DNA of 39,333 nucleotides. Source: a virus. This document shows positions 9,004-21,279 of the stretch, piece after piece. The notes beneath the pieces are model-generated. The model made no database searches, had not been told where the DNA came from, and worked only from the letters and a program-made list of their open reading frames with translations. Positions within the stretch are counted from its first letter, which is position 1. Each line of letters starts with the position of its first letter. Location: IMG/VR virus record IMGVR_UViG_3300006616_000032, positions 1 to 39,333 of that record; one strand, 5' to 3'. Position numbers and translations under genes: made by a program.

Positions 9004-9629
9004 TAAAATAATCCTTTTATTGCACCACCTATTTTTTTGTCTATGTTTTCGCCTCCAGGTATTACACCGCCTGTTACTAAGCCACCAGCCATTTGACCAA
9101 TGCCTCCTAGCAATCCAGCAGTAGCTTGTTGTCTAGCTGCATTAGCTGCATCTAGTCTACCTTTTGCTATACCCATTATTTGTTGTTTTTGCGAGTATTG
9201 ACGTAATTGTAAATCGTCTGCACCTCTGCGTTCAAGAGTTTGTAATCTTGCCGCTTCTTGTGCACGAGCCGCTTGGTTAGCCTGCTCTTGTCTTGCTAAG
9301 TCAGCAGATATGTTTTGTTTTGATTGTAACGCAGCTTGTGCAATGGCTTGTGCCCCACCACCGCCTCCGCCTCCAGCTACAATAGCATCTAAGCCTTGCG
9401 CGAGTGCTGCGTCTGTCTGTTGCGCCTGAAACTGACTTGCTTGTTGATTTACAGTTAAATCTTCTGCAAAGTTTTCCATTCCAGCGAACTGATTGGTAAG
9501 TTGTGTATTTTTAAATGCGTCAAGCTGTTGTTGATAGTCTGATCTTGCTGTGCGTTGTTCTCTTCTTCTTGCACCTCCGCCGATCATTGATCCAACAATT
9601 TGTGTTGCGCCTCCAATAATTGATCCCAT
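9003..9629 (-). CDS. Small Ala/Gln/Gly-rich internal virion protein (gp14-like by position)
   Basis: This 208-residue protein has glycine-rich amphipathic or hydrophobic ends (GSIIGGATQIVGSMIGGG at 2-19, and GGIGQMAGGLVTGGVIPGG near 174-192). The middle is a long Gln/Ala-rich helical segment, interrupted by a run of seven glycines near residue 90. That design, membrane-active ends around a helical middle, is typical of the smallest ejected protein of short-tailed phages, which inserts into the host outer membrane. That is knowledge of the class; no direct homology was shown. It is the first of three consecutive large late genes of similar character. The leader is AT-rich and has no Shine-Dalgarno sequence. 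Confidence 0.6.
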   Translation of the reverse strand: MGSIIGGATQIVGSMIGGGARRREQRTARSDYQQQLDAFKNTQLTNQFAGMENFAEDLTVNQQASQFQAQQTDAALAQGLDAIVAGGGGGGGAQAIAQAALQSKQNISADLARQEQANQAARAQEAARLQTLERRGADDLQLRQYSQKQQIMGIAKGRLDAANAARQQATAGLLGGIGQMAGGLVTGGVIPGGENIDKKIGGAIKGLF

Positions 9630-9630
9630 G

Positions 9631-10035
9631 TTAGTATTGTATTATTAATTCGTAACTCGGAGTTTCATCTATTGTGAAACCTGTTTGTTTATATTTTTCT
9701 AATAATATGCCGGGCTTAGCCCATGCAAATGAATATTTGTACCCTAGATCTTCTGCGAAGTCCGTTGTAAAATCCACCAATAACTGTAATGCATCACTTC
9801 TATCATCATCTTTGTAATATTTATCAGAGATAACTATAGCTGGAATTGCAGTTTTTGAGTTTGTCGTGTAAAGAAACATTGCCGCTATTGGGTCTGTGTC
9901 TTTGCATACCATAAATCCACCTAAACCATTGTCTGGTAAAAAGTCTCTTTGCGGTACAGGTTGACCGTATTCTTTCCACCAAGATGGTAAGAATTTCCAG
10001 TCTGTTTCAATAAGTTTTCTTATTTGTAATTTCAT
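9631..10035 (-). CDS. GNAT-fold-like protein in the structural module
   Basis: This 134-residue protein starts with a typical GNAT opening (IRKLIETDW, 5-13). It has a central beta-strand with a hydrophobic run (PAIVIS, 65-70) followed by a helix, and a closing segment (KYKQTGFTIDETPSYELI, about 114-131) that matches the last strands of acetyltransferases. The acetyl-CoA pyrophosphate loop, normally Q/RxxGxG/A after the central strand, is not seen: residues 72-82 are DKYYKDDDRSD. The protein may therefore have lost activity or use a divergent loop. Related proteins occur next to tail and internal protein genes in marine phages as I recall, and substrates are unknown. Its start overlaps the stop of the previous gene at 10035. 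Confidence 0.6.
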   Translation of the reverse strand: MKLQIRKLIETDWKFLPSWWKEYGQPVPQRDFLPDNGLGGFMVCKDTDPIAAMFLYTTNSKTAIPAIVISDKYYKDDDRSDALQLLVDFTTDFAEDLGYKYSFAWAKPGILLEKYKQTGFTIDETPSYELIIQY

Positions 10036-10358
10036 TAAATAGAGGATTGAAACACCTCACTTGAGATAGAATATAATTCTGCACGATCGGTGCTTGTATT
10101 GATAATTGTAGTTGTTGCCTCATAACCAATAATACCAGATAATTCTGCTTCTGCTGGCTTTGAAAAAAAGATATAATTTCCTGCAGCCGGTGCTGCTACT
10201 TCCAAATCACGGTTTACATTGCATGATAATCTATCGTCTGCAACTGATGTGCATGGACCTAGTGTTACAATACTCGTGCCGTCTAAATAATAAACAATGT
10301 CCCCCGGAACGAGGGACACGTTTATCTTATTGTTAAATGTTAATGTTATTTCTTCCAT
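10035..10358 (-). CDS. Small beta-rich structural protein, 107 residues
   Basis: The predicted protein is beta-strand rich with no membrane segment. Its opening (LTFNNKINVSLVPGDIVYY) and its end, which mentions residues such as AELYSISSEVFQSS, resemble a small protein I have seen repeatedly in marine phage structural modules, always without a known function. Two cysteines (near residues 36 and 46, PCTSV and LSCNV) could pair. It overlaps the adhesin upstream by a single base (TAATG) and the GNAT-like gene downstream in the same way, so it is probably translated with them. A minor virion or neck part is likely. Confidence 0.5.
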   Translation of the reverse strand: MEEITLTFNNKINVSLVPGDIVYYLDGTSIVTLGPCTSVADDRLSCNVNRDLEVAAPAAGNYIFFSKPAEAELSGIIGYEATTTIINTSTDRAELYSISSEVFQSSI

Positions 10359-13300
10359 TAGCCTGCTGCTAAATTAACTGTTAATTCAATATAACCTCTT
10401 GCGTAAACACCTTGAGCAGGGTCCCATGATGTATTATCATAGTGTCTATTCGAAACACGTATTCTAATAGTTGCTGATTTAGCTGGTTGGCCAGTAGCAT
10501 TAGCTGCCACATTAAATATTACAGGATTTATATTATCTCTGAATACCCCAACTTCTTGCTGACCAGTAATAACCGCTCCAGATATTATATTATCAGGGTC
10601 GCTAGTTACTTCAACATGGTAACCCGGTATTGGATTATTCATATTAGTTGTTATAGGTAATGAAAAATTACCACCTGAGTTTGCTACATTTATTGTTTGG
10701 TTGTACGCGTTATTGTAGTTTGCAACTACCGTATGTGTAACACCATTAAATCTTATATAATCTGGTATACAAGCTTCACTGTATTCTGTAACAATTTCCC
10801 CGTTAGATTGATCTACTTCAATTATAGTACCGTTATCCATTTTCATAGAAACGTGCGGATAAGTACTATACTGAGCGTCAAATGCAGATGGAGTCCCCAC
10901 ATTGTAAGGTCCATTAGCAACAAAGTCACCAACCACAGGATAAGTTCCTGCTCCATTGTGATATAATGTTCTGGTGTAAGTTGTATTAGAGCATAATCGT
11001 TCTAGCCAATTATCATAAGCAAATCCCGCTGGGTAAATACTTAATTCTGAACTATTTGCTACAGAAAAAGATGTATCGTAGTTATAAAAAGTAACGTTAG
11101 GAGTTGCTGCGCTAATAGTTATAGGAATTATTTTAACGCCATCGTCTGATCTAAGTTCAAACCTTCTATTAGTTAATGAACCTGTCATAGGACTATTTTC
11201 AAATGTATGACCTAATATATATATAACTAGATTATCTCTATTCATTGATATATATCCCATTTCGTCTCCTGATGTCCACGAATTTTCTGTAGGTAAGCTA
11301 CTGTCGGCATTATGTATACTAGATCCTGTTTGACTAAAATACATATATTTGTTAGTAGGGTGTGAATCAAATAATGAGCGGTTCATAACAATTTCATTAT
11401 TGTTCAATGTATCTACTAATTTCCAGCCCACGTGAGAATATTCTAAACCTAACCTTGATAGGAATAAATTGTTACTATATCCCGGGTTATATGCATCTTC
11501 TGCTGATCTGTTTATGGTAATCGCACTAAAATAATTAGAGCCAGGACCGTTATAGTTAGCGCCAAGCGGGCTTAACGCGTCTACTGTCCCTGTGTGAAAA
11601 GGCCAGCTTTGCTGACTTCCGGTTCCACCTGCGTTTAAAAACTTAGCTGAAAATACACGCGCAAAATCTCTATCAGTTGTGTGAGTAGTGTTTTGGAAAG
11701 TAACAGTTATTGGCGTTCTTTGGTTTTCTACCGTATGTATCTTAAGAGTGGTTGACTCAAAATCGTTGTTGTAACGATATGGCCAAGCACCAATATAACT
11801 GTCACTAAATTCAACACGTATTGCATCATCATTGCTGTCACTGCTTGGATCAATAACCGCTCTAATAGCTGATCTACTAGAATCCGTTGTGTTATTATAT
11901 CCTAAATAATTACCAAATTCAGTATCACCTCCTCTAGTGTTTGTAAGCGCTGGAGATGTATGAGATGTTCCACCGGTTGTTCTTTGTGTAGCTGTTGTAC
12001 TTACAGTGTGAAACCAATTACCTGGACAACTAGACATTACGGTAGCACTCATAGGTGTTTCATTTCTGCCATCTAAACCATTTACTCCATTATTAGTTCC
12101 GTCGTTATAAACATAACTAGGGTCTAATCCATGCATATCAGTTAAACCTCCACTTTTAGCAGGGTACTGATTAAAGTCTCTTGCTATAGTAATTTCTTTA
12201 TATCCCATTGGATATATAAACTGAGGGTTAACTAAATTATTGTTAGGGTCTTGAAAGGTTGGTGATACACATACTAAGGCTGCGTCTGGTATGTTAGGGT
12301 CTATTTGATGCCATCCACTGTAAGTTGGATTTGCTAAAACTTCTGCTTTTGTACCTTGATAGTTGATATCTAAATTGCTAAAACCAGTAAATCCTTCTTT
12401 AAAATCTGCAGCTGTTATTGCGGACGATGAAACGGCTGTTGTTCCAGAATGCGCGTTAGTTACAACATACCCATTTAATGGGTGTTCCGTCCAAGTAGAC
12501 CTTGCGGATCTACTTTGAAGTACAGATGATTTATTACCAAAAGTTATCCATTCTTTAGGCCACCCTAAGTGGGTATCACTAAAATCTAATTGCGTAACAT
12601 CAGGAAGCCAGTAATAATTCCTAAAATACAAATAAGATTCAGGATTAGGGCATGTATTGGTTCTGCCTAGTCCTGATATATCTGGTCTCGAATTAGCGTC
12701 TAATGGATCAGATCCTGCTGCTATTTCAACTGTGTCTAAGTGTCCGTCATTATCATCGTCAGTATCAGCATTATTTCCAATACCATCCCCATCAGTATCT
12801 ACTGATTCATTTGGATCTAATGGGAATGCATCATCAGCATCAGGTACACCATCACCATCATCATCAAGGTCTGCATTATTTCCAACACCATCACCATCTG
12901 TATCCGTATCTTCTGTTGCATCTAATGGGAAAGCATCAGCGCCATCGTTAATTCCATCTCCATCTGAATCAGGGTTATCTGGATCAGTACCATCAGCAAC
13001 CTCTTGATCATTACTCACACCATCACCATCTCTATCTGGATCAACGCTATCTGCAATACCATCGCCATCTTGATCAGGAAAAGGTTGTATTAAGTTTACG
13101 GTTGTGCTTTCACTTGGGAATGAAACAGATGTTACTGTTAGCTGTCCTGTTATGTTAGCTATTCCGTTGTTTACTTGATTAGGGGTTACCGTTATTGTTG
13201 TTGTTCCATCAGGACCTGTTGTAGGTGTTGAATTAAACGCTGCAACTGTTCCAGGGTGAGATATAGTAACAACATCTCCATGAGAAATTAAACCTTGAAA

Positions 13301-16300
13301 ATTAAAGCCCATAATTGTTATAAGCTTTGGTGCACCGGTAGAAGGGTTAAACCCATCACCTTGTAATAGAGAAAGGTTGTTTGAAACCCGTGTAATACCA
13401 TTTATAGTTATAGTAACGTCAACATTATCATCTCTAAGAGCTGCATCTAAAGCATTAATTCTAGCTTGAAAACCTGCTAAACTTTGTTGTGTTACCGGAA
13501 AGTTTGGAGAGCCACTACCAATTACATCAAAATAGCTTGAACCTGTGTTTTGTAGAGCTGTTGTTACAGTAAAATTAAAATCGTTATAATTTGCAGGACT
13601 TGTTCCAGTTACTGTAGACGTAAACCCTCCACTACCTGTTAAACTGTTAACATAAACATCCATAGTTGTTGATGCAGTAGTAGTGTCAAACGTGTGTGAA
13701 CTTTTAGTTGTAGTAGTTCCTGTATTATAAACATTAAGTGTAACCGGTATACTATTGCTATCTAAAGGATCACTTCCAAAACTAATTTCATCACTATCAC
13801 TATATCCGTCGCCGTCATCATCAGTATCAGCATTGTTTCCTATCCCATCTCCATCGGTGTCGGTGTCTTCGTTCGGATCAAGTGGGAAAGCATCTGCGCC
13901 GTCATTAGTTCCGTCATCATCAGAATCTGCATCTAATGGATCAGTGCCGTCTGTAGCTTCATCGGTATCAGAAACGCCGTCTCCATCATCATCCGTATCG
14001 GTATTATCACCTGTTCCGTCTCCATCTGTATCTGTATCCTCAGTAGCATCCAGTGGGAAATCATCATCCGCATCTAATACACCATCGCCGTCGTCATCAG
14101 TGTCAGCATTATCGCCTGTACCGTCTCCGTCTGTGTCAGTGTCTTCAGTAGGGTCTAACGGGAATGCATCATCTCCGTCATCTACCCCGTCATCATCACT
14201 GTCAGCATCAAGTGGGTCGGTGCCATCAGCTGCTTCATCAGTGTCGCTAACTCCGTCACCGTCATCATCTGTATCGGTATTGTCGCCAGTACCGTCACCA
14301 TCCGTATCTGTATCTTCATTTGGATCAAGCGGGAAATCGTCGTCACCATCATCTACAGTATCATCATCTGTATCCGAATCTAGAGGGTCAGTTCCATCAG
14401 TTGCTTCATCACTATCAGATACCCCATCACCGTCGTCATCGGTATCAGCGTTATCCCCTGTACCATCCCCATCGGTGTCGGTATCCTCTGTACCATCTAA
14501 CGGGAAATCATCATCAACGTCGGGAACACCATCACCATCATCGTCTGTATCAGCGTTGTCTCCAACTCCATCACTATCTGTATCAGTGTCCTCTGTGTCG
14601 TCTAGTGGAAAATCATCTTCTGTATCCGGTACGCCATCTCCATCGTCGTCAGTGTCAGCGTTGTCACCAGTTCCATCTCCATCAGTATCAGTATCTTCAT
14701 TGCCGTCTAAAGGAAAGTCATCATCAGCATCTGGTACACCGTCGCCATCATCGTCCGTGTCGGTATTATCACCAACCCCGTCACCATCTGTGTCAACAGG
14801 AGTATCATCTGCGTCTAGCGGATCAGTATCTTCGTTTCCTTCATCTGTATCACTCCAGCCGTCGCCGTCATCGTCGGTGTCTGTATCATCAGGGATTCCA
14901 TCACCATCGGTGTCTAAGAAAGAATCTCCAGCAATATTTACATCAATATTACCATCATTGTTAGGAATTGTACCAGTAATATTTCCGTTAAGTTGTGTGT
15001 GTGGTGCATTCCCAACAGCCGAAGGCCCAGAAACAACACCACCTCCAACAGTAGCTACTAAAACTAAATGTGGAACTTTAAATATATTAGATGTTTCTGC
15101 AGTTAAAGTATATGGTTTAGTAAATGATCTTCCAGCTATATCTGTTATAGTGGTTAAATCATTTATAGTCATAGAGGTTTGCACATTGTTAGCACCTCTA
15201 AAATTATTACCTGTATTAAAGTCTAAATCTACAATCTTTTTAGCGCCGCCTGTTGGTGTAAAATTATAAACGGCAGGTGCGCTTCCATAATTACCTTGCA
15301 ATGTCCATGCTACTGTTATTGTAGATATAGCTGTTCCGGTAAACGAAGCCCCTTGTAAACTAGATATCGTAGGTGTTACTGTTACAGATGCAATATTGTT
15401 TTGCGAATGTCCTGATGCTATAAAACTAGAAGTTGTTATATTTAAATCAGTATCGTGCCATGTAAACCCCGCATTTGCCGTTAATGTAACACTAAGCTCA
15501 GTTCCTGAAACAAGCGATCCAGATGCACCTGAATAAACTATTTGGTAATCATCAACAGTATAATTAGCCCCATCACTAAAGTTTAATATTACAGCTGGTT
15601 CGGAGTATGCTACACTAGCTACTAAAGGTATTTCATATAGAGCATCGTCATTTTGAAAAACACCTTCAGAATATTCTAAAAATAAAGATAAATTACCGTT
15701 TGGTAACTTTATTGCTTTGCCACGACAAAAATCAACGCCTGGATCCGCACTTGTTCTCAATAGTATTTCGGCACCCTCTACTAGTTTAACTTCGTTAGCG
15801 GCAACTTCTGCCGCGGTACCATTTAAAGTCCATGTCCCTCCAGAAGGTGGTGGTACCTCAATGTTTATAATACCTCCGTTGCTTTTACTTCCTTCTGTTT
15901 TAGGGCCTAATAGCACGTTGTATTTCCAATCTGCTCCAATTGTTGCTCCACCTTCAAGGGGTTGAGGTACATTAGAATCTGGACAAACAAAGCTTATTGT
16001 TATTTTACTTTGGTTTTTTGATTTTATTGGATCAGGTAAATCAGTAATATCTACTGGGTTTGTATTATCATCTTCGTCAAAATCAAAATTCCACACAATA
16101 TCGTCAACATCGTCAGGTGTGTCGGGTGTACATATTGCATTACCAACATTTTCATCACCCGCTGCACTTGGTATTCTAACGACTTTTTTAAACTTACCCT
16201 CAGAATCTAAGGTTAATGTTCCTGATATTGTACTGTATGTTGTTGTTGAGCTTGCTGGTTCAACCGTAGGCGTTAATGAGAACGTCCCAGACGCACCCGG

Positions 16301-17056
16301 ATCTCCTCCGGCTGTAATTAATATAAATCCACCGTTTAAGCCGTCTAAACCGCTTGTATCAACTCTTATCCATTCAATATCTTTACTATCAACTGGTGAT
16401 TGATTAGTTGGTACAGTGTCGCCAACTTCGGTTATATCACCTGTTGTTACTGTATTGTTCTGTCCGTTAGTATCATCCGTGGGTATTGTTACTATAATAT
16501 CAAAAGCCCACCCATCATCACTTAAAACACCGTCACCTAAAGAATACGGGTGAGGTAGCTCAATATCTGGTTCAATTGGCCCATTGTCGTCTTCGGGTAG
16601 TTCTTGTCCGTCACCTGTTGTAATTATAACAACACCAACAGTATTAGTATCACCTGGCTCACCGTCAGTATCTATATTTAAGACACCATCGCTAGATACA
16701 TTGCCGTCATCATCTGTGACTATAAACTCGTATCCATCTTCTGTATCGTCATCAAAATCTAAATCACCATTAAAATGTATTACTGATGATCTTGCGTCTC
16801 CGGATATATCAATATCCATATCAAAATCTTCGTCAGTAAATACTATGGTGTTAATTAAATCAAACGTAATTCTAACATTAGCTCCTTGCTGTACTATGAC
16901 TATGTTTTCAAAATTAATTGTATCAACAATTGAAAAATCTGTAGCAACAAGTCTATAGCCTGATTTAGGTGATAGTGTTAACGTCACTGTCTGGGTACCG
17001 GCGGTTGTTCCGACAGTACCCGTTATGCTATTTACAGTGTAAGTATAGTTAGCCAT
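10358..17056 (-). CDS. Giant adhesin / receptor-binding protein with thrombospondin type 3 calcium repeats
   Basis: This 2232-residue protein is the largest in the window. The N-terminal 700 residues are beta-rich, Ig-like or fibronectin-like modules. Residues about 713-1100 hold nine copies of a DTDDDGDG-centred unit of the thrombospondin type 3 family (Asp-rich, calcium-binding), separated by FPLD linkers. A beta-rich spacer follows, then a second shorter repeat block (about 1327-1456), then a unique C-terminal domain of about 770 residues with many aromatic residues that may bind the receptor. The repeats would form a calcium-stiffened rod. Its place directly after the muzzle gene, one base away, supports a tail role. 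No signal peptide is present, as expected for a virion protein. Host flavobacterial adhesins use the same repeats, so an origin by transfer from a host is possible. Confidence 0.75.
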   Translation of the reverse strand: MANYTYTVNSITGTVGTTAGTQTVTLTLSPKSGYRLVATDFSIVDTINFENIVIVQQGANVRITFDLINTIVFTDEDFDMDIDISGDARSSVIHFNGDLDFDDDTEDGYEFIVTDDDGNVSSDGVLNIDTDGEPGDTNTVGVVIITTGDGQELPEDDNGPIEPDIELPHPYSLGDGVLSDDGWAFDIIVTIPTDDTNGQNNTVTTGDITEVGDTVPTNQSPVDSKDIEWIRVDTSGLDGLNGGFILITAGGDPGASGTFSLTPTVEPASSTTTYSTISGTLTLDSEGKFKKVVRIPSAAGDENVGNAICTPDTPDDVDDIVWNFDFDEDDNTNPVDITDLPDPIKSKNQSKITISFVCPDSNVPQPLEGGATIGADWKYNVLLGPKTEGSKSNGGIINIEVPPPSGGTWTLNGTAAEVAANEVKLVEGAEILLRTSADPGVDFCRGKAIKLPNGNLSLFLEYSEGVFQNDDALYEIPLVASVAYSEPAVILNFSDGANYTVDDYQIVYSGASGSLVSGTELSVTLTANAGFTWHDTDLNITTSSFIASGHSQNNIASVTVTPTISSLQGASFTGTAISTITVAWTLQGNYGSAPAVYNFTPTGGAKKIVDLDFNTGNNFRGANNVQTSMTINDLTTITDIAGRSFTKPYTLTAETSNIFKVPHLVLVATVGGGVVSGPSAVGNAPHTQLNGNITGTIPNNDGNIDVNIAGDSFLDTDGDGIPDDTDTDDDGDGWSDTDEGNEDTDPLDADDTPVDTDGDGVGDNTDTDDDGDGVPDADDDFPLDGNEDTDTDGDGTGDNADTDDDGDGVPDTEDDFPLDDTEDTDTDSDGVGDNADTDDDGDGVPDVDDDFPLDGTEDTDTDGDGTGDNADTDDDGDGVSDSDEATDGTDPLDSDTDDDTVDDGDDDFPLDPNEDTDTDGDGTGDNTDTDDDGDGVSDTDEAADGTDPLDADSDDDGVDDGDDAFPLDPTEDTDTDGDGTGDNADTDDDGDGVLDADDDFPLDATEDTDTDGDGTGDNTDTDDDGDGVSDTDEATDGTDPLDADSDDDGTNDGADAFPLDPNEDTDTDGDGIGNNADTDDDGDGYSDSDEISFGSDPLDSNSIPVTLNVYNTGTTTTKSSHTFDTTTASTTMDVYVNSLTGSGGFTSTVTGTSPANYNDFNFTVTTALQNTGSSYFDVIGSGSPNFPVTQQSLAGFQARINALDAALRDDNVDVTITINGITRVSNNLSLLQGDGFNPSTGAPKLITIMGFNFQGLISHGDVVTISHPGTVAAFNSTPTTGPDGTTTITVTPNQVNNGIANITGQLTVTSVSFPSESTTVNLIQPFPDQDGDGIADSVDPDRDGDGVSNDQEVADGTDPDNPDSDGDGINDGADAFPLDATEDTDTDGDGVGNNADLDDDGDGVPDADDAFPLDPNESVDTDGDGIGNNADTDDDNDGHLDTVEIAAGSDPLDANSRPDISGLGRTNTCPNPESYLYFRNYYWLPDVTQLDFSDTHLGWPKEWITFGNKSSVLQSRSARSTWTEHPLNGYVVTNAHSGTTAVSSSAITAADFKEGFTGFSNLDINYQGTKAEVLANPTYSGWHQIDPNIPDAALVCVSPTFQDPNNNLVNPQFIYPMGYKEITIARDFNQYPAKSGGLTDMHGLDPSYVYNDGTNNGVNGLDGRNETPMSATVMSSCPGNWFHTVSTTATQRTTGGTSHTSPALTNTRGGDTEFGNYLGYNNTTDSSRSAIRAVIDPSSDSNDDAIRVEFSDSYIGAWPYRYNNDFESTTLKIHTVENQRTPITVTFQNTTHTTDRDFARVFSAKFLNAGGTGSQQSWPFHTGTVDALSPLGANYNGPGSNYFSAITINRSAEDAYNPGYSNNLFLSRLGLEYSHVGWKLVDTLNNNEIVMNRSLFDSHPTNKYMYFSQTGSSIHNADSSLPTENSWTSGDEMGYISMNRDNLVIYILGHTFENSPMTGSLTNRRFELRSDDGVKIIPITISAATPNVTFYNYDTSFSVANSSELSIYPAGFAYDNWLERLCSNTTYTRTLYHNGAGTYPVVGDFVANGPYNVGTPSAFDAQYSTYPHVSMKMDNGTIIEVDQSNGEIVTEYSEACIPDYIRFNGVTHTVVANYNNAYNQTINVANSGGNFSLPITTNMNNPIPGYHVEVTSDPDNIISGAVITGQQEVGVFRDNINPVIFNVAANATGQPAKSATIRIRVSNRHYDNTSWDPAQGVYARGYIELTVNLAAG
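12691..13077 (-). repeat. Thrombospondin type 3 repeat block 2
   Basis: About three Asp-rich calcium-binding units (DQDGDG, DSDGDG, DTDGDG and similar) lie in the adhesin gene, C-terminal to a beta-rich spacer. One unit departs from consensus (DTDDDNDG). On the plus strand the tract is a run of CATCACCATCATC-like triplets. Confidence 0.85.
13757..14918 (-). repeat. Thrombospondin type 3 repeat block 1, nine major units
   Basis: Nine units centred on DTDDDGDG, each about 35-45 residues with its linker (for example DDFPLD or DGTDPLD), are almost identical in protein. They differ widely at third codon positions, so the DNA is less repetitive than the protein. Confidence 0.9.
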
Positions 17057-17057
17057 A

Positions 17058-20000
17058 TTATGTTACATTAAAGGTTATAGTTCCCTGACCTGTTATTGGT
17101 GACGGTGTTGTTGTTCCATCTGGTAGCGTTACACCGGCTAAATTACCAATACCTAAATGATCATTATGCAAAGAATCATTGTCAACAAATTTATATACCT
17201 TTTTGCTTTGTATACTGTTATAGGTTTTACGTTTAATTTTATCCTCCTTAAAGAAATCAATAGCTCCATTTGTTCCGCTTGTAGAATTTAAGCTATTTAT
17301 TTTGCTTATAAGGTTTTTATTGCTTATTCCATTAATATTATTATACCATTTACCTTCCTTTGCGACAAAATCAATAATAGATCCTGATTGTTGATCAGTT
17401 AATATTAAAGGCACTTCCCAGCCTTTTGTACCTTCGTAGTTAATAGTTTTAAAAGCTTTTATACTTGAAGGTTCTTGGTTGAATACTGTCGTTAATGTGG
17501 ACTGATATTGTACGCCATAAAAATTATTACGATTTACCGATGCCACATTATGTTGCCATAAATTACCATTATTGAAAGTATAGAATATATTATTTAATGA
17601 AATAGCGTTTTCTGGTTTGTATGAAACTCTACTAACCCATCCTTTTGACTTTTCAGAAAAAGTTAAACTATAATCATCTAATGTTAATACATATTTTCCA
17701 CTATAAGAGTCATAGCTTCCAACTATTTTATTAACATTGTTTTTTAGTTTATCTCTAAAAAAATCACTCATTCCAGCCTCAGATATTTGTGTAATACCGT
17801 CTGTAGAAAGTCTTATTACAGAACCTCTGCTGCTATCAACAAAATACATTCTATTTGCATAGCTAGCAAATGACTGAGCTTCTTTACTTATTCCAAATTC
17901 ACCCACAAAAGGTGTTGCTTGGCCTAGTACATTTCTTGAACCAACTACTTGAGGATTTCCGTCGGCGTTAAATAAAATATCTTTATCAGCCATAATACTA
18001 AATACTTTGTCTTCACATAAAGCAACCAAATTAGTATCTCTTGTATATAGCTTTTGTATACCGCCGTAATTAGGTTCAAGATCTTTAGTTATACCATCAG
18101 AGTAAACAAATTGATTTAATCTATTAGTACCTGTTCTAGAGTTAAAAATACCAGAGTATATAAGACCGGTTTTTCTGCGTTCTTGCTCGTAATTTTCTTG
18201 AGGTACGTTTACCCTAACCCCTTTTGCTATTTGAACAGAATTAAACTGATCAAATATTCTTTGTGTTTCAATAAAAACTCCATCATCAATAACAGCAACG
18301 CAATTATAAAAACCTAGTTTTATTCTATCATTATGTTGAGCAATTGGTATTGATTCACTAGCCTCCCAAAATAAGTTTAAATTACTTTCTTCAATAGCTG
18401 GTAATGTTTCAAACCATATAGCTTTTAATATTTGAACCTCATTATCATCATTAAAAACAGATTGGCCAGTTGGCAATACGTCTAATGGCTTTGCTTTACC
18501 AGCACTATAATCTTCCCATGAATACTCGTTATTTGTTGCTCTTTTTACTTTAATGAAAAAAGACCCGGATAAGTTTTTTAACGCATTTTCGGTTAAGTCT
18601 CCTTTGTGTATAGCAAAAGCCTGCCCAAAAGGATTTACGCCGATAGGTTCTTCTAATGTGAATCTAATAGTATCTCTATTAAAATCTCTACCTGGGTCCG
18701 CGCTAAAAGAGTATCCAACTGCAATTTCTGTTATTTTAACTTTGTTTGCCGTACCTGTTTCTGCAACAGTACCGGCTCCAACTCCAAACCATAAACCTCC
18801 TTCAACCCCTGAAACGTCTATAACTTGTGCTTCATCATATTGACCTTGCTCTACGTTAGAAACCTCTAAACCGGGTAAACCGGCTAACCCTAAAACAGAA
18901 TTTAAAGCCGATATAAAAGAAGCTGTGGTTAATCCTTGTTGATTATGATCAGCTTCGTAATAAAGTTCTTTACTTTGTTCTCCATAGTCGCTTGAAGAAG
19001 CTAATTGATTATGCCCAACATTAAATCCTGTAGTTAAAAACATTTTGTTTTGATTACTTTGGACATCGTTGGTAAACTTAACTTCTGCACCTAGCCTTCT
19101 TAAATCAACTGGTAATTGTGACTTAACAATATCAGGCGCTTCGCTTTCAATTTCTAAAACTTTATGTCTTGAAAAGTTTTTTACAATGTAATTAAATTTT
19201 TCAACAGCTGGCTCTGCTGCTTGATTAGGATCAGGAGGTGTTGAAGCTGTTCTAAATTCAGCTTGTTTTATACCAACGTGTACCCGTTTTCTTCTTTTAC
19301 ATTTCCATCTACCAATTACTGGCCTAACTTTATCTCCAGCCTCTAAATCAACAGACATTAAAGAATAAAATCTATAGTCACGAGCTAAATTTGCTCCAGC
19401 TCCATTTCCTGTAAAATCAGCTATTTTAAACCTAGGGTCTTTTTCAAAGCTAGTTTTTAAATCCCTAAATGTTTGCCCATTTCTAGCTACTTGAAAGCTA
19501 GAAGCTGTTTTAACATAGCCATTACTTGTTTGATTTTCTCCGAACCATTCTAGCTCTCCTTCAAACTCAAATGTATATTTACCAGGTACGGTGCATGTAA
19601 ATATAGCTTCTGGGTTGGACTGGGACATACCGTTTATGTCGTCTTGTTGACCATGCCCGTCGTACCAATCTGGGCCGCCAGCATTTCCGTCCCCAGGCGC
19701 CCAACATATTCTATCTTTAGTGTTTGTATCAGCTTCCCATCCTACGTTTACATTTCTAATATTAACACTGTTTAATGGTGTAACAAAACCTAATTGGTTT
19801 GAACCATCGCCCGTCGTAACACCCGTGGGATTATGAGTATGTCTCCTTGGTGCTATAAATGTATCTTCGTCAATTTTATTTCTTTCAGAAGATGGCACTT
19901 GTAACCAAATAAACTCACTATTTATTTTTTCCTTATCACCGTCGTTGAATGTATTATAACAAACAAAATTATGATGATCTTGTGATGTATCTTTTATATA

Positions 20001-21275
20001 GTATTTAAAATGTGTAGCCCAACTAGGAGCATTTCCTATTATTTTAGCATCTAACGCTTGTCTTTTATTAGTGCTAAAATTAGTTGTATAACCTGCGTTC
20101 CCTGTTATAAGCGCTCCTTGTCTCCCGTACTGGTCTTCATATGCTACCCCTATTTCGTAATCTCTAAAACCTTTAACACTTAACCCGTTATTTGAATCAA
20201 TTGGTTGTTGTGATACAGATATTAAAGCTGTTTTTGGTTGTTCAAAATTATGCAAGTAATTTGCATATATTAACCTATTAGCGGTAATCTCTTGAGCTTT
20301 AGCTTTTAGTGGTATTGAATCAAAATGTCTTGATAGTTGATTATCTGGTAATGCAGAATAAAAAGACCTTTTTGTAAATGTTTGATCATCTATATAATTT
20401 CTACCGTTTCTATATCCCCAATCTTTTTTAAGAATAGTCTTTAAAGTGTATACTGTTGTACTTATTGACTCTGTGTATAGAATGTCTATAGCAATAACAT
20501 CTTCAGGCCCTCTAGGTATATTTCCTACTGTTATCTCCGTTACAATGTTTTTAACAGCTTCGTTGTATCCTTCTTTATAATGGTCTAATGCACTATATTC
20601 GTCCGCAACAAACACAGGCTCAGTGAAAAAAGAAAATGGACTATATTCACCATCAGCATATTTCCATCTATATGCAAATTGTGGAAATATTTCTTCAAAT
20701 GGTAATTTGTCTGCATCAGGATTAGTGCTCACCTCAAAGCTTAATCTTTCTTTTGGGTGTTTTTTTATTACAGCAATATCTATTTCAGAAAAAGCTCTGT
20801 TATATACTTTAGTAGGAACATTTACGTGGTTAGCGTCCCTCCATGTTTCAACATTAATCTTACGCGGCTCATTTAAATCATCTGTCCAGAATAATAAATT
20901 ATCAATTATATTTATACCTGTAATTGGATAATCTTCCGAAAGATTTAAATCGCCTCTTATTAATATTGATATTACATTATTAGTTTGGTTAAATTCATAT
21001 ATACCGTCATACGATGGCGAAGTTATGATATAAAACATTCTATCATTAGCCTCATCTTCAATAGAACCAATAACTTTAGCATTAGTAGGTATTGAATTAG
21101 CTCCAGCTGAAATTATTTGATTACCCATAAGGTTTTCAACTGTACCCGCATCGTCGCTTTCGGAAGACACTACGTTTATGTTAAGTGCATCTCGGTATTC
21201 TCCGGATCCAATCAAGCGCTCGTCTAAATCTTTATTTAAACGCCCCGCTAGAAACGTATTTTTAATTTCCGGCAT
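17058..21275 (-). CDS. Muzzle / tail stabilisation protein of crAss-like type
   Basis: This 1405-residue protein opens with [19 protein letters not shown], a start I associate with the large tail or stabilisation protein of Bacteroidetes podoviruses and crAss-like phages. Late in the protein are further familiar stretches ([15 protein letters not shown], then [19 protein letters not shown]). In crAss001 the equivalent large protein forms the muzzle at the tip of the short tail. The protein is soluble and beta-rich, without membrane segments. The glycine-rich C-terminus ends in TITFNVT. It follows the two ring proteins and precedes the adhesin, the order expected for portal, rings, muzzle and fibres. 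Its start is four bases past the upstream stop. The family call rests on remembered similarity and order, without a search. Confidence 0.75.
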   Translation of the reverse strand: MPEIKNTFLAGRLNKDLDERLIGSGEYRDALNINVVSSESDDAGTVENLMGNQIISAGANSIPTNAKVIGSIEDEANDRMFYIITSPSYDGIYEFNQTNNVISILIRGDLNLSEDYPITGINIIDNLLFWTDDLNEPRKINVETWRDANHVNVPTKVYNRAFSEIDIAVIKKHPKERLSFEVSTNPDADKLPFEEIFPQFAYRWKYADGEYSPFSFFTEPVFVADEYSALDHYKEGYNEAVKNIVTEITVGNIPRGPEDVIAIDILYTESISTTVYTLKTILKKDWGYRNGRNYIDDQTFTKRSFYSALPDNQLSRHFDSIPLKAKAQEITANRLIYANYLHNFEQPKTALISVSQQPIDSNNGLSVKGFRDYEIGVAYEDQYGRQGALITGNAGYTTNFSTNKRQALDAKIIGNAPSWATHFKYYIKDTSQDHHNFVCYNTFNDGDKEKINSEFIWLQVPSSERNKIDEDTFIAPRRHTHNPTGVTTGDGSNQLGFVTPLNSVNIRNVNVGWEADTNTKDRICWAPGDGNAGGPDWYDGHGQQDDINGMSQSNPEAIFTCTVPGKYTFEFEGELEWFGENQTSNGYVKTASSFQVARNGQTFRDLKTSFEKDPRFKIADFTGNGAGANLARDYRFYSLMSVDLEAGDKVRPVIGRWKCKRRKRVHVGIKQAEFRTASTPPDPNQAAEPAVEKFNYIVKNFSRHKVLEIESEAPDIVKSQLPVDLRRLGAEVKFTNDVQSNQNKMFLTTGFNVGHNQLASSSDYGEQSKELYYEADHNQQGLTTASFISALNSVLGLAGLPGLEVSNVEQGQYDEAQVIDVSGVEGGLWFGVGAGTVAETGTANKVKITEIAVGYSFSADPGRDFNRDTIRFTLEEPIGVNPFGQAFAIHKGDLTENALKNLSGSFFIKVKRATNNEYSWEDYSAGKAKPLDVLPTGQSVFNDDNEVQILKAIWFETLPAIEESNLNLFWEASESIPIAQHNDRIKLGFYNCVAVIDDGVFIETQRIFDQFNSVQIAKGVRVNVPQENYEQERRKTGLIYSGIFNSRTGTNRLNQFVYSDGITKDLEPNYGGIQKLYTRDTNLVALCEDKVFSIMADKDILFNADGNPQVVGSRNVLGQATPFVGEFGISKEAQSFASYANRMYFVDSSRGSVIRLSTDGITQISEAGMSDFFRDKLKNNVNKIVGSYDSYSGKYVLTLDDYSLTFSEKSKGWVSRVSYKPENAISLNNIFYTFNNGNLWQHNVASVNRNNFYGVQYQSTLTTVFNQEPSSIKAFKTINYEGTKGWEVPLILTDQQSGSIIDFVAKEGKWYNNINGISNKNLISKINSLNSTSGTNGAIDFFKEDKIKRKTYNSIQSKKVYKFVDNDSLHNDHLGIGNLAGVTLPDGTTTPSPITGQGTITFNVT

Positions 21276-21279
21276 AGTG

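Noticed and set aside
12703-12951. His-rich plus-strand frame in the second adhesin repeat block (and a longer one at 14320-14964)
   Set aside because: Another reading frame of the CATCACCATCATC tract opposite the calcium repeats; no gene-like features.
13755-15269. A 504-residue plus-strand open frame rich in Ser, Pro and Val
   Set aside because: It is the antisense shadow of the Asp/Gly-rich adhesin repeats: GAY and GGN codons read backwards give RTC and NCC, with no stops. There is no independent start context and the composition is explained fully by the repeats.
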